From: an uncultured Tateyamaria sp.
Lineage (GTDB): Bacteria > Pseudomonadota > Alphaproteobacteria > Rhodobacterales > Rhodobacteraceae
Length of the DNA stretch: 64,000 bases
Assembly: GCF_947488715.1 (NCBI RefSeq)
Contig: NZ_CANLAG010000003.1
Coordinates: forward strand, 248,001 to 312,000
Direction of reading: 5' to 3'
The stretch's first letter is position 1. Each line of letters begins with the position of its first letter. Positions 17,440-25,069 of this stretch are shown piece after piece. The position numbers were made by a program, and so were the translations under genes. The notes below the pieces were generated by a model. It was not told the DNA's origin. It was given only the letters and a program-made list of their open reading frames with translations, and ran no database searches.

Positions 17440-18419
17440 CAGGCGACGGCCTCGCGCGTGATGGGGTGGAAACAGGCGGCGCGCCCTGCGCCGTCAGCGA
17501 TCCGTGGGCCGGAGTCTTGCTTGCAATCGTCCTGCGCACGCGGGCAGCGCGGGTGAAAGGCGCAGCCCGTGGGCAGTGCGTCCAGCCGCGGCATCGCGCC
17601 GGGGATCTGGTGCAGCCGGTCCTTGCCGCGCGAGGCCAGCGGGGTCGAGCCCATCAGCCCGTCCGTATAGGGGTGCACGGGGGCGGCCAGCACCTCGCGC
17701 ACGGGGCCAAGTTCGGCCAGTTGGCCCGCGTACATCACCGCGACACGGTCGGCGGCCTCGGCGATCACGCCCATGTCGTGGGTGATCAGCATGACGGCGG
17801 TGCCACGTTCACGGCAGAGTTTCTTGAGTAGAGCGATGATCTGTGCCTGCACGGAGACATCAAGCGCGGTGGTCGGCTCATCGGCGATGATGAGGCTGGG
17901 TTCCGCGCACAGAGCCAGCGCAATGACCACCCGCTGTCGCATGCCGCCGGAGAACTCGTGCGGATAGCTGTCAACGCGCTGGGAGGCGCCGGGGATGCCG
18001 ACCTCTTCCAGCGCGGCGATGGCCCTTTGGCGCGCGTCCTGGGCCGAGATGTCGAGGTGGGCGAGCATGGTTTCGGTCAATTGGTCACCGATTTTCAGCA
18101 GTGGGTTGAGCGAGGTCAGCGGGTCCTGAAAGACCATCCCGATATCCTTGCCCCGGAGCCTGCGCATGGCGTCGCCCTTGAGGTGGTCGATGCGGGTGCC
18201 GTTGAGGTGGATTTCCCCAGAGGCGATATGGGCGGGCGGATTGAGCAGGCCGATCACCGCATTGCCCGCCATGGACTTGCCCGCGCCGGATTCGCCCACG
18301 ACGCCCAGGATTTCACCGGGCGCGATGTCGTAGGAGACACCGTTGACGGGCCGCAGCACGCCGTGCCGGGTGGGGATGTCGACGGTAAGGTCGCGGATGG
18401 AGAGGGTGGGGGTGGTCAT
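17439..18419 (-). CDS. Peptide/nickel ABC transporter ATP-binding protein (DppD/OppD type)
   Basis: A 326-residue ATPase with Walker A GESGAGKSM (methionine follows the usual GKS), Q-loop MVFQDPLTSLNPLL, signature EFSGGMRQRVVIALAL and Walker B LIIADEPTTALD. The C-terminal cysteine cluster is GCAFHPRCPRAQDDC. I chose the ATG at 18419, which overlaps the stop of the small secreted-protein gene by four bases (ATGA). A start five codons upstream is possible. It pairs with the DppF-type ATPase that follows. Confidence 0.93.
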   Translation of the reverse strand: MTTPTLSIRDLTVDIPTRHGVLRPVNGVSYDIAPGEILGVVGESGAGKSMAGNAVIGLLNPPAHIASGEIHLNGTRIDHLKGDAMRRLRGKDIGMVFQDPLTSLNPLLKIGDQLTETMLAHLDISAQDARQRAIAALEEVGIPGASQRVDSYPHEFSGGMRQRVVIALALCAEPSLIIADEPTTALDVSVQAQIIALLKKLCRERGTAVMLITHDMGVIAEAADRVAVMYAGQLAELGPVREVLAAPVHPYTDGLMGSTPLASRGKDRLHQIPGAMPRLDALPTGCAFHPRCPRAQDDCKQDSGPRIADGAGRAACFHPITREAVA

Positions 18420-18838
18420 AGGCACGGGTTCCAAAGAGGCTTGCGGTCCACCGAGAGAATCTCGTCTATCTCGGCGCGATAGGACATCGGGTCGCTTTCG
18501 ATGTCTTCGACCATGCGCAACCAGCCTTCAGTTTCGAGTGTCTGGCAACTGGTGCCCTGCAAGTCGGTTTGCTGCGCCTCGAACGCCGCCAAGGATGCTC
18601 TTGTCTCGCTTGTGTTGCGCCGAACAAAAGCGCGATGCTTGGCCAAGCTGTCCGCCAGCGATGCCCTGGCTGTGGCGTGGTTGGGTAGACACGTTTCTTG
18701 CACTTTGCCAAGCATGGCTGTGATGACATAGGTGCACCAAACAGCGCCACGCGGATCCCATTCGGGGATGGGTTGCTGCGCAGCAAGTGCAGACGGGTGA
18801 ACCAGTGTTGCAATCAGCAATAGAACCTTGGGTCTCAT
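18416..18838 (-). CDS. Small secreted cysteine-containing protein embedded in the peptide ABC operon
   Basis: A 140-residue protein I do not recognise. It starts MRPKVLLLIATLVHPSALAA, a convincing Sec signal peptide. The mature part has four cysteines (in WCTYV, QETCLP, GTSCQT and the C-terminal WNPCL), suggesting disulfides in the periplasm, with a helical middle rich in Ala, Arg and Gln. It sits between the DppC-type permease (one-base overlap) and the DppD-type ATPase (four-base overlap), so it is translationally coupled to both. Its local GC looks lower than its neighbours. Peptide ABC operons do not normally contain such a gene. Confidence 0.65.
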   Translation of the reverse strand: MRPKVLLLIATLVHPSALAAQQPIPEWDPRGAVWCTYVITAMLGKVQETCLPNHATARASLADSLAKHRAFVRRNTSETRASLAAFEAQQTDLQGTSCQTLETEGWLRMVEDIESDPMSYRAEIDEILSVDRKPLWNPCL

Positions 18839-19779
18839 CACCGCAACCTCGGGTTCAGCGCGTCGCGCAGCCAGTCGCCCAGCAGGTTGACGCTGAGCGC
18901 GAGGGCCAGCAGCGTCACGGCGGGGAACAGGAGGATCCACCACTCGCCCGAAAACAGGAACCCTTGGCCGATGCGGATCAGGGTGCCCAGCGAGGGTTGT
19001 GTGGGGGGCGCGCCGACACCGAGGAAGCTGAGTGTGGCTTCGGCGATGATGGCCAGCGCCAGTGAGATGGTGGCGATCACCAGCACGGGTGACAGCACGT
19101 TGGGCAGGATGTGGCGCACCATGATGGCGGGGCCTGTGCGGCCGATCAGCTTGGCGGCGGCCACGTATTCCTTGTTCTTTTCCACCAGTGTGGCCCCGCG
19201 CACGACGCGGGCGAACTGGACCCAGTCGGACAGGCCGATGGCGATGATCAGCACCCAGATCGCCATCTGGTCGCGGTATTCCACCGGGGTCACACCCTTG
19301 GCCACGCCAAAGATCAGCATCGCCACAAGGATCGAGGGGAAGGTCAGCTGCACATCCGCCACGCGCATGATGATCGTTTCGGTCCAGCCGCCCACATAGC
19401 CCGCAAGCAGGCCCAGCGTGATGCCCAACACCATGGCAAAGGCCACAGCCGCCGCCCCCACAAAGAGCGAGATGCGCATCCCGTAAAGGATGGTGGAGAA
19501 CACGTCGCGCCCTTGGTCATCGGTGCCGAGCCAGAAGCTGTCGCCGGTGAAGGCATTGGGCGTCATGGGGCGCGAGAACCCGTTCATCAGGTTCAGCGAG
19601 GCCGGATCAAACGGGTTGTAGGGCGCGATCAGCGGGGCAAAGACGGCCCCAAGCACGAGGATCAGGGTGATGGCAAAGCTGACCACCGCGACAGGCGAGC
19701 GTTTGAACTGGTAGACAAAGTCCGATTGCAGCGCGAGGGACAGGCGGGACGGGTCCTTGGGTGGCGTGATGTCGGTCAT
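18838..19779 (-). CDS. Peptide/nickel ABC transporter permease (DppC type)
   Basis: A 313-residue inner-membrane protein. It has the DppC-type N-terminal helix (VAVVSFAITLILVLGAVFAP), the periplasmic motif FWLGTDDQGRDVFSTILYGM, and the EAA-like ATPase-contact loop EYVAAAKLIGRTGPAIMVRH. It ends with the typical NLLGDWLRDALNPRLR. I chose the ATG at 19779, one base after the DppB stop. It forms the translocation channel with the DppB-type permease. Confidence 0.93.
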   Translation of the reverse strand: MTDITPPKDPSRLSLALQSDFVYQFKRSPVAVVSFAITLILVLGAVFAPLIAPYNPFDPASLNLMNGFSRPMTPNAFTGDSFWLGTDDQGRDVFSTILYGMRISLFVGAAAVAFAMVLGITLGLLAGYVGGWTETIIMRVADVQLTFPSILVAMLIFGVAKGVTPVEYRDQMAIWVLIIAIGLSDWVQFARVVRGATLVEKNKEYVAAAKLIGRTGPAIMVRHILPNVLSPVLVIATISLALAIIAEATLSFLGVGAPPTQPSLGTLIRIGQGFLFSGEWWILLFPAVTLLALALSVNLLGDWLRDALNPRLR

Positions 19780-19780
19780 C

Positions 19781-20761
19781 TTAGTGGCCCCCCGTCCGGT
19801 CCACGCGCAGGCGCGGGTCGATGGCGAAATAGAGCAGGTCAACGATCAGGTTGATGCCGACGAACATGACCGAGATCAGCATGAGGTAGGCGGCCATGAC
19901 AGGGATATCGACAAACTGGATCGCGTTGATGAACAAGAGGCCCACACCCGGCCACTGAAACACCGTCTCAGTGATGATGGCAAAGGCTATGATCGAGCCC
20001 AGTTGCAGGCCCGTCACCGTGATCACCGGCACCAGCGTGTTTTTCAGCGCATGGCGGAAGTTGACCGCCCGTTCGCGCAGGCCGCGCGCGCGGGCAAAGC
20101 GGATATAGTCCTGCCGCAGCACCTCGAGCATTTCGGACCGGACCAGGCGCATGATCAGCGTCATCTGGTAGAGGCCCAGTGTGATGGAGGGCAGGATCAG
20201 GGCCTTGAGGCCCGAGGCGGTCAGAAATCCGGTGGACCAGGCCCCTATGTCGACGGTCTCACCCCGTCCGAAACTGGGCAGCCAGCCCAGTTCGACCGAG
20301 AACAGGTAGATGAGCAATATCCCGATGAGGAAGGTGGGCAGGGACACCCCTATGAGAGAGGCGGACATGATGACATTTGCGCCGATCCCGTTGCGCCGGA
20401 TGGCGGTGAACACGCCCAGCCCGATGCCGATGGAAATGGCGAGAAAACCGCTGACCGCGGCGAGTTCCAGCGTGGCGGGCGCGCGTTCGATCAGGATGTC
20501 GGAGACGGGGCGGCCCTGGCGATAGCTGACGCCGAAATTGCCCTGCACCGCGCCTTCGAGGAACTTGTAGTACTGCACAACAAAGGGTTGATCGAGGCCC
20601 AGCACCACGCGCAGCCGTTCGATATCGGCCTGCGTGCGTTCCTGTCCTAGCATGTTGTCGATGGGATCGCCGACAAAGCGGAACATGGAAAAGGCGACAA
20701 GGCCCACGACCAGCAGAACCAGGGCGGATTGCGCAACACGTTGGATGACATAGGCGAGCAT
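19781..20761 (-). CDS. Peptide/nickel ABC transporter permease (DppB type)
   Basis: A 326-residue inner-membrane protein starting MLAYVIQRVAQSALVLLVVG, the standard first helix of DppB proteins. It contains VRSEMLEVLRQDYIRFARAR, which is the EAA loop, and FQWPGVGLLFINAIQFVDIP. The start at 20761 follows immediately after a perfect 7-base hairpin (20764-20784) and I see no good ribosome-binding site, so translation may be limited or coupled to RNA structure. Confidence 0.93.
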   Translation of the reverse strand: MLAYVIQRVAQSALVLLVVGLVAFSMFRFVGDPIDNMLGQERTQADIERLRVVLGLDQPFVVQYYKFLEGAVQGNFGVSYRQGRPVSDILIERAPATLELAAVSGFLAISIGIGLGVFTAIRRNGIGANVIMSASLIGVSLPTFLIGILLIYLFSVELGWLPSFGRGETVDIGAWSTGFLTASGLKALILPSITLGLYQMTLIMRLVRSEMLEVLRQDYIRFARARGLRERAVNFRHALKNTLVPVITVTGLQLGSIIAFAIITETVFQWPGVGLLFINAIQFVDIPVMAAYLMLISVMFVGINLIVDLLYFAIDPRLRVDRTGGH

Positions 20762-20763
20762 TT

Positions 20764-20784
20764 GCCCAGCAGATATCGCTGGGC
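20764..20784 (-). promoter_or_regulatory. Hairpin directly before the DppB start codon
   Basis: GCCCAGC (20764-20770) pairs with GCTGGGC (20778-20784) around AGATATC. Only two bases separate it from the ATG at 20761, so in the mRNA it covers the position where ribosomes bind. Confidence 0.5.
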
Positions 20785-20805
20785 GGGTGGGGTCAAGCGG
20801 AAAGC

Positions 20806-20822
20806 GGCGCGTGTTGCGCGCC
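20806..20822 (-). other. Hairpin after the methyltransferase gene
   Basis: GGCGCG (20806-20811) pairs with CGCGCC (20817-20822) around TGTTG, 17 bases beyond the methyltransferase stop on the minus strand. No T-run follows. Confidence 0.35.
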
Positions 20823-20838
20823 ATTGGGTGCGCTGCCG

Positions 20839-21609
20839 TTATTCTGGCTTTTGCAGGTGCCAGACATGTTCGACCGGGTACTCTTTGGCCCAGTCGGCGG
20901 GAATGGCCGCGCGGGTGCCGCCCGCATGCTCTGGCGCATAGAGTTCCTGATACCGGGTGACGGCAAATCCAATCTCGGCAAAGAGGTCCATCCAGCCGGA
21001 GGTCGTCAGGTTGAAGCACACGCCTGTGGGTTCAAACTCTACTTCGGTCCAGTCGGCGCCCCACATGTTGCGGTAAGGGCGGTGCAGTGCGTTGTCCGCC
21101 GGGGATCCGTCGAGCGGTGCGCAGATCAGCGACAGGGGGTGGTTGCCAAGGAACACCAGCCGCCCGCCGGGGCGCAGCAGGCGCCATGCCTCGCGCAGCC
21201 ATGTGTCGGGCGGGCACCAGATGGATGCGCCATATTCCGAGATGGCAAAGTCAAAGCTGGCGTCGGGCAGGCCGGTGGCTTCGGCATTGCCGTGGATGAA
21301 CGTGATCGGGGCGTCGTGGTCGGTGGCGAGTTTTCGTGCGGTTGCCAGTTGCTCGGCCGAGATGTCGATGGCTGTTACCCGCGCGCCGCGTTTGTGCATC
21401 CACCACGACACGTAGCCCGTGCCGCAGCCCAGTTCGACGGCATCCATCCCCTGCATATCGCCGGGCAGCATGGCGACGGTGGTTTCGGAGTTACCCCAGG
21501 TGCCCCATTCGGGCGTCTCAAGACCCCAGAGACGGTGGGCAACGCCGACCCAGTTGGGCGCGTCCTCGTTCCAGATGTCTGTGTTGATTGAGAGATAGTT
21601 GCGTTCCAT
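20839..21609 (-). CDS. Class I SAM-dependent methyltransferase embedded in the peptide ABC operon
   Basis: A 256-residue enzyme. Motif I is AVELGCGTGYVSWW, motif II/III is RVTAIDISAEQLATAR, with FDFAISEYGASIWC and LREAWRLLRPGGRLVFLGNH following. This is the UbiE/Methyltransf_11-like layout; the acceptor is unknown. It lies between the second binding-protein gene and the DppB permease on the same strand. Either it modifies the imported compound or it is a passenger gene. The protein starts MERNYLSINTDIWNEDAPNW; homologous proteins often share such a lead-in before motif I. Confidence 0.82.
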   Translation of the reverse strand: MERNYLSINTDIWNEDAPNWVGVAHRLWGLETPEWGTWGNSETTVAMLPGDMQGMDAVELGCGTGYVSWWMHKRGARVTAIDISAEQLATARKLATDHDAPITFIHGNAEATGLPDASFDFAISEYGASIWCPPDTWLREAWRLLRPGGRLVFLGNHPLSLICAPLDGSPADNALHRPYRNMWGADWTEVEFEPTGVCFNLTTSGWMDLFAEIGFAVTRYQELYAPEHAGGTRAAIPADWAKEYPVEHVWHLQKPE

Positions 21610-21659
21610 GGCCGTGAAATCCCGCGCTGCGTTTGCGGCAGTCTAGCATGGAACGCGGT

Positions 21660-21685
21660 CCGTGGGCCGTCTTTCAGGCCCACGG
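21660..21685 (-). other. Stem-loop after the second peptide-binding-protein gene
   Basis: CCGTGGGCC (21660-21668) pairs perfectly with GGCCCACGG (21677-21685) around an 8-base loop, seven bases beyond the stop codon on the minus strand. No T-run, so it probably protects or attenuates the mRNA. Confidence 0.55.
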
Positions 21686-21691
21686 TGTTGA

Positions 21692-23251
21692 TCAGTTCAC
21701 GGTGACCCAGCGCAGGATAAAGAAGTTGTCCGGACGTTGGGTCAGGTCCACGTTGGATTTTGCTCCCCAGACCAGCGGTTGGACATACATCGGCACATAG
21801 GCCACTTCGTCCTGCAGGATGCCTGTGACTTCGTCCAACATCGCCTGGCGTTTGCTGTCGTCGATCTCGGATTGGATCATGGGCAGCAATTCATCCACAC
21901 GGGCGTTGGAGAACCCGCCAAAGTTCCACGAGCCCAGTTTCTTTTCCTCGTTCGGGGTGGAGGCCAGGAAGCGGATTGGGTGTTCGGCGTCGAAGGTGCC
22001 CGGCGACCAGCCTAGCAGGTACATGTCGTAGTTGTCGGCGCGCAGTTCGGGCCAGTAGTTCTGGACCGGCATCGCGTCGAGCACGGCAGTGATGCCCACT
22101 TGCGCCAACATGCCCGTGACGGCCTGACAGACGGCTTCGTCGTTCAGGTAGCGGTCGTTGGGGCATTTGAGGCCGAACGAGAATCCGTCGGCATAGCCTG
22201 CTTCGGCCAGCAGCGCCTTGGCGGCCTCGGGGTCATAGGCCGGGCGATCAGCCAGAGCGGCGGAGTAGCCGCGCATCGCGGGGCTGACCAGCTGGCTGGC
22301 GGGTTCGGCATTGCCGCGCATGATGGTTTGCAGGATCGCGGGCACGTTCACGGCTTGTGCGACGGCGCGGCGTACGCGGGCGTCGGCAAAGGGGTTGGCG
22401 TCGGTGGTCTCGGCCGAATACTTCAGCGCGTCGGCTTCGTGCGGGAAGCCCAGCATGATCACGCGCGCCTCGATGCCCTGGATCACCTTTACGGCGTCAT
22501 TGCCGGCCAGACGTGCGGCGTCCTGGATCGGCACGGGGTTGATCAGGTCAACGTCGCCGGACAGCAGGGCGGCCACAGCCGTCGCCGGGTTCTGGATCGG
22601 GGTCAGCTCGGCGCGGGTGATGTTGTGCGTCGCCTCATCCCACCAGCCCGCATGGGGTTCCAGCACGGTGCGCAGGCCGGGCTCTCGCGCGGTAACCATG
22701 AAGGCGCCAGTGCCGTTGGTGTTCAGCGTGGCGAAGTTGCCGTTTTCCTTGTCGGGCAGGGCCGTGCCATTGGCCTCGGCCCAGCCGCTGTCCATCATCA
22801 TCCAGTTGGCGATGCTGTCGGGAAAGATCGGGTTGGGCGCGGATGTCATGATGTCGACGGTGTAGTCGTCGACCTTGACCACCTCGGAGACGGGCGCGAA
22901 CCAGCTGCGGGTGTCCGACGCCTCGTCGCTGGCGCGTTGGTAGGAAAACACCACGTCATCGGCGTTGAACGCCTCGCCGCCGTGGAATGTCACGCCCTGG
23001 CGCAGGGTGAACCGCCAGCCATCGCCATCGCCGATCGGTTCCCAGCCGGTGGCAAGTGCAGGCTCGATCGCCATGTCTTTGCCGCGGCGTACGAGGCCCT
23101 CGTAGACGTTGTTGAGAAAGCCAAGAACCGGAGCGGAGTTCACCGCATGCGGGTCCATGGTTTGGGGGTCGGTGGTTTCGGCCCAGCGGAATTCTTCGGC
23201 AAAGGCAGGGGCGGCCAGAACGGTGCTGGCCAGCAAAAAGGCGCGTATCAT
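21692..23251 (-). CDS. Peptide-type ABC substrate-binding protein 2 (SBP family 5)
   Basis: A 519-residue periplasmic binding protein. The Sec signal peptide is MIRAFLLASTVLAAPAFA, and the mature part begins EEFRWAETTDPQTMDPHAVN, the usual start of DppA/OppA-family proteins. GWRFTLRQGVTFHGGEAFNA is the family signature. It is a close tandem paralogue of the gene at 23355-24932; both share the CPNDRY(L/I)NDEA(V/I)CQ region. I chose the ATG at 23251 because the signal peptide starts there. Ligand unknown (peptide, opine, glutathione or nickel complex). Confidence 0.9.
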   Translation of the reverse strand: MIRAFLLASTVLAAPAFAEEFRWAETTDPQTMDPHAVNSAPVLGFLNNVYEGLVRRGKDMAIEPALATGWEPIGDGDGWRFTLRQGVTFHGGEAFNADDVVFSYQRASDEASDTRSWFAPVSEVVKVDDYTVDIMTSAPNPIFPDSIANWMMMDSGWAEANGTALPDKENGNFATLNTNGTGAFMVTAREPGLRTVLEPHAGWWDEATHNITRAELTPIQNPATAVAALLSGDVDLINPVPIQDAARLAGNDAVKVIQGIEARVIMLGFPHEADALKYSAETTDANPFADARVRRAVAQAVNVPAILQTIMRGNAEPASQLVSPAMRGYSAALADRPAYDPEAAKALLAEAGYADGFSFGLKCPNDRYLNDEAVCQAVTGMLAQVGITAVLDAMPVQNYWPELRADNYDMYLLGWSPGTFDAEHPIRFLASTPNEEKKLGSWNFGGFSNARVDELLPMIQSEIDDSKRQAMLDEVTGILQDEVAYVPMYVQPLVWGAKSNVDLTQRPDNFFILRWVTVN

Positions 23252-23324
23252 CTGTGCGGTCCTCGGGTTGGTGTCGGTGTGAATGAACTGTAGGATAGAC
23301 CGCCCGGCGCGCATACGGGGGCAA

Positions 23325-23349
23325 ATGGGGGCCGACGTGCGGCCCCCAT
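23325..23349 (-). other. Strong GC stem-loop between the two binding-protein genes
   Basis: ATGGGGGCCG (23325-23334) pairs perfectly over 10 bases with CGGCCCCCAT (23340-23349) around ACGTG. It lies six bases beyond the first binding-protein stop, followed by only a short T stretch on the minus strand. Confidence 0.65.
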
Positions 23350-23354
23350 CACGT

Positions 23355-24932
23355 TTAGTTGATCTCGAAATATTTGATCTTGGGCGAGTCTTCGGCCTCG
23401 ACAACGGTGCCGACGCTGGATTTCATCCCCCAGTTCAGCACCTGGTGGTGCAGCGGGATGTAGATCGCCTCTTCCTGAACCGCTTCCCAGATCGACGCGA
23501 TGTCCGCGTTGCGGGCCTCAAGATCGGTGTTGCCCGCGAGGCTCACGATCTTTTCGTTCAGTGCGTCGTTGGTAAAGCGTGTGGCGTTCCACGAGCCATA
23601 CTTGTCCGTCCGGCCATGCACGAGGAAGTTGAAGATGTACTCAGAATCGTAGGTCGGCACACCCCAGCCCAGCATGTAGAAATCCGTTTCCAGATTGCTG
23701 AGCAGCGGGAAGTGCTGGGCCTTGGGCTTGGCATCGAGGTTCACGGTGATCCCGATCTGGGCCAACATGCCCACGGACGCCTGACAGATCGCTTCGTCGT
23801 TGATATAGCGATCGTTGGGGCAGTCGAGCTGGATCGAGAAGCCGTCACCATAGCCTGCCTCGGCCATCAGGGCCTTGGCGCCTTCGATGTCAGTGGTCGA
23901 GGACGCGTCCATGGTTTCGTCCCAGCCATTGACGAAGGGCGGGGCGATCATGCCTGCCGGTTGGCTTTGGCCGCGCATCACGATCTGTTTGATCGCGTCA
24001 CGGTTGATCGCCATAGACATCGCGCGGCGCACGCGGACGTCCGCCAGCGGGTTCTTGCCCTCGACATTGTCATTGGCCAGATCGGCGTCGCCTGCGTTCA
24101 GACCAAAGAAGATCACCCGGTTCTGCGGCGCCGTGCGTACGTCCAGACCGTCGGTCGAGGCCACGCGTGCGAGGTCCTGCACCGGCACATCCTGGATAAA
24201 GTCGACTTCGCCCGACAAGAGCGCCGCCACGCGCGTCGCTGCGTTCTGGATCGGCGTGTATTCGATCGTCGTGTAAGCCAGCGGGAACTCGTCCGCGCCC
24301 CAATAACCGTCATAGGCCTCGAGCACGGTTTTCACGTCCGGTTCGCGGCTGATGAGCTTGTAGGCCCCGGTGCCATTGGCGTTTTTGGCGGCGAATGTGT
24401 CCTCGCCCCCTTCGTAGTCCTGAACCTTGACCGCGCCATTTGCCTCGGCCCAGCCTTTGTCCATGATGAACATGTTGGTCAGGTTGTTGGGCATGATCGG
24501 GTTCGGGCCGTCGGTCTCGATCTCGATGGTGTAGTCGCCAACCGCGCGGACCTCTTTGACCGATGCCAGCAGTTCTTTGTAGTCGCTGTCGGGTGTCATC
24601 GCGCGGTTCAGCGAGAACACGACGTCTTCGGCATTGAAGGCGGATCCGTCGTGGTAGGTCACGCCTTCGCGCAGGGTGAACGTCCAGACGTTGGGATTGT
24701 CAGCCGAGGGCGCCCATGATGTCGCCAGCGCAGGCACAAGCGCGCCGGAATGGTCGCGCATGACCAGCGGTTCCATGATCTGGTGCGCCAGAGTGCTTGT
24801 GGGCCCTTCGTTCTGGGCATGTGGGTCGAGCGTAAGCGAATCGCCTGCGCGCGCCCATTTCAGGGTTTCTGCACTGACCAGCGCGGTGCTGGACAACAGC
24901 AGGGCAGCAGAAAGCAATGACGTGATTTTCAT
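23355..24932 (-). CDS. Peptide-type ABC substrate-binding protein 1 (SBP family 5)
   Basis: A 525-residue periplasmic binding protein and first gene of the leftward operon. The Sec signal peptide is MKITSLLSAALLLSSTALVS before AETLKWARAGDSLTLDPHAQ. WTFTLREGVTYHDGSAFNAE is the family signature. It is paralogous to the next gene. Having two binding proteins for one permease set suggests a wider substrate range or different affinities. The start at 24932 is chosen at the signal peptide. The operon promoter must lie in 24933-25005, just left of the RND terminator. Confidence 0.92.
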   Translation of the reverse strand: MKITSLLSAALLLSSTALVSAETLKWARAGDSLTLDPHAQNEGPTSTLAHQIMEPLVMRDHSGALVPALATSWAPSADNPNVWTFTLREGVTYHDGSAFNAEDVVFSLNRAMTPDSDYKELLASVKEVRAVGDYTIEIETDGPNPIMPNNLTNMFIMDKGWAEANGAVKVQDYEGGEDTFAAKNANGTGAYKLISREPDVKTVLEAYDGYWGADEFPLAYTTIEYTPIQNAATRVAALLSGEVDFIQDVPVQDLARVASTDGLDVRTAPQNRVIFFGLNAGDADLANDNVEGKNPLADVRVRRAMSMAINRDAIKQIVMRGQSQPAGMIAPPFVNGWDETMDASSTTDIEGAKALMAEAGYGDGFSIQLDCPNDRYINDEAICQASVGMLAQIGITVNLDAKPKAQHFPLLSNLETDFYMLGWGVPTYDSEYIFNFLVHGRTDKYGSWNATRFTNDALNEKIVSLAGNTDLEARNADIASIWEAVQEEAIYIPLHHQVLNWGMKSSVGTVVEAEDSPKIKYFEIN

Positions 24933-25005
24933 TTTGGTCTCCCCATTTTTTATCAATCTATGGGCGAGTGTTGGCCACGGCGCGCGAATTGGCAAGGTGG
25001 TACGC

Positions 25006-25036
25006 AAAAACGCCGCCCTCGCCTGAGTGGGCGGCG
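25006..25036 (-). terminator. Intrinsic terminator of the RND efflux operon
   Basis: On the minus strand CGCCGCCC (25036-25029) pairs with GGGCGGCG (25018-25011) around a 10-base loop and is followed by TTTTT (25010-25006). It lies 34 bases after the RND stop and insulates the peptide ABC operon. Confidence 0.85.
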
Positions 25037-25069
25037 CTTGATTTCAAGGCAGTTGATTGGGGCGTGCGT

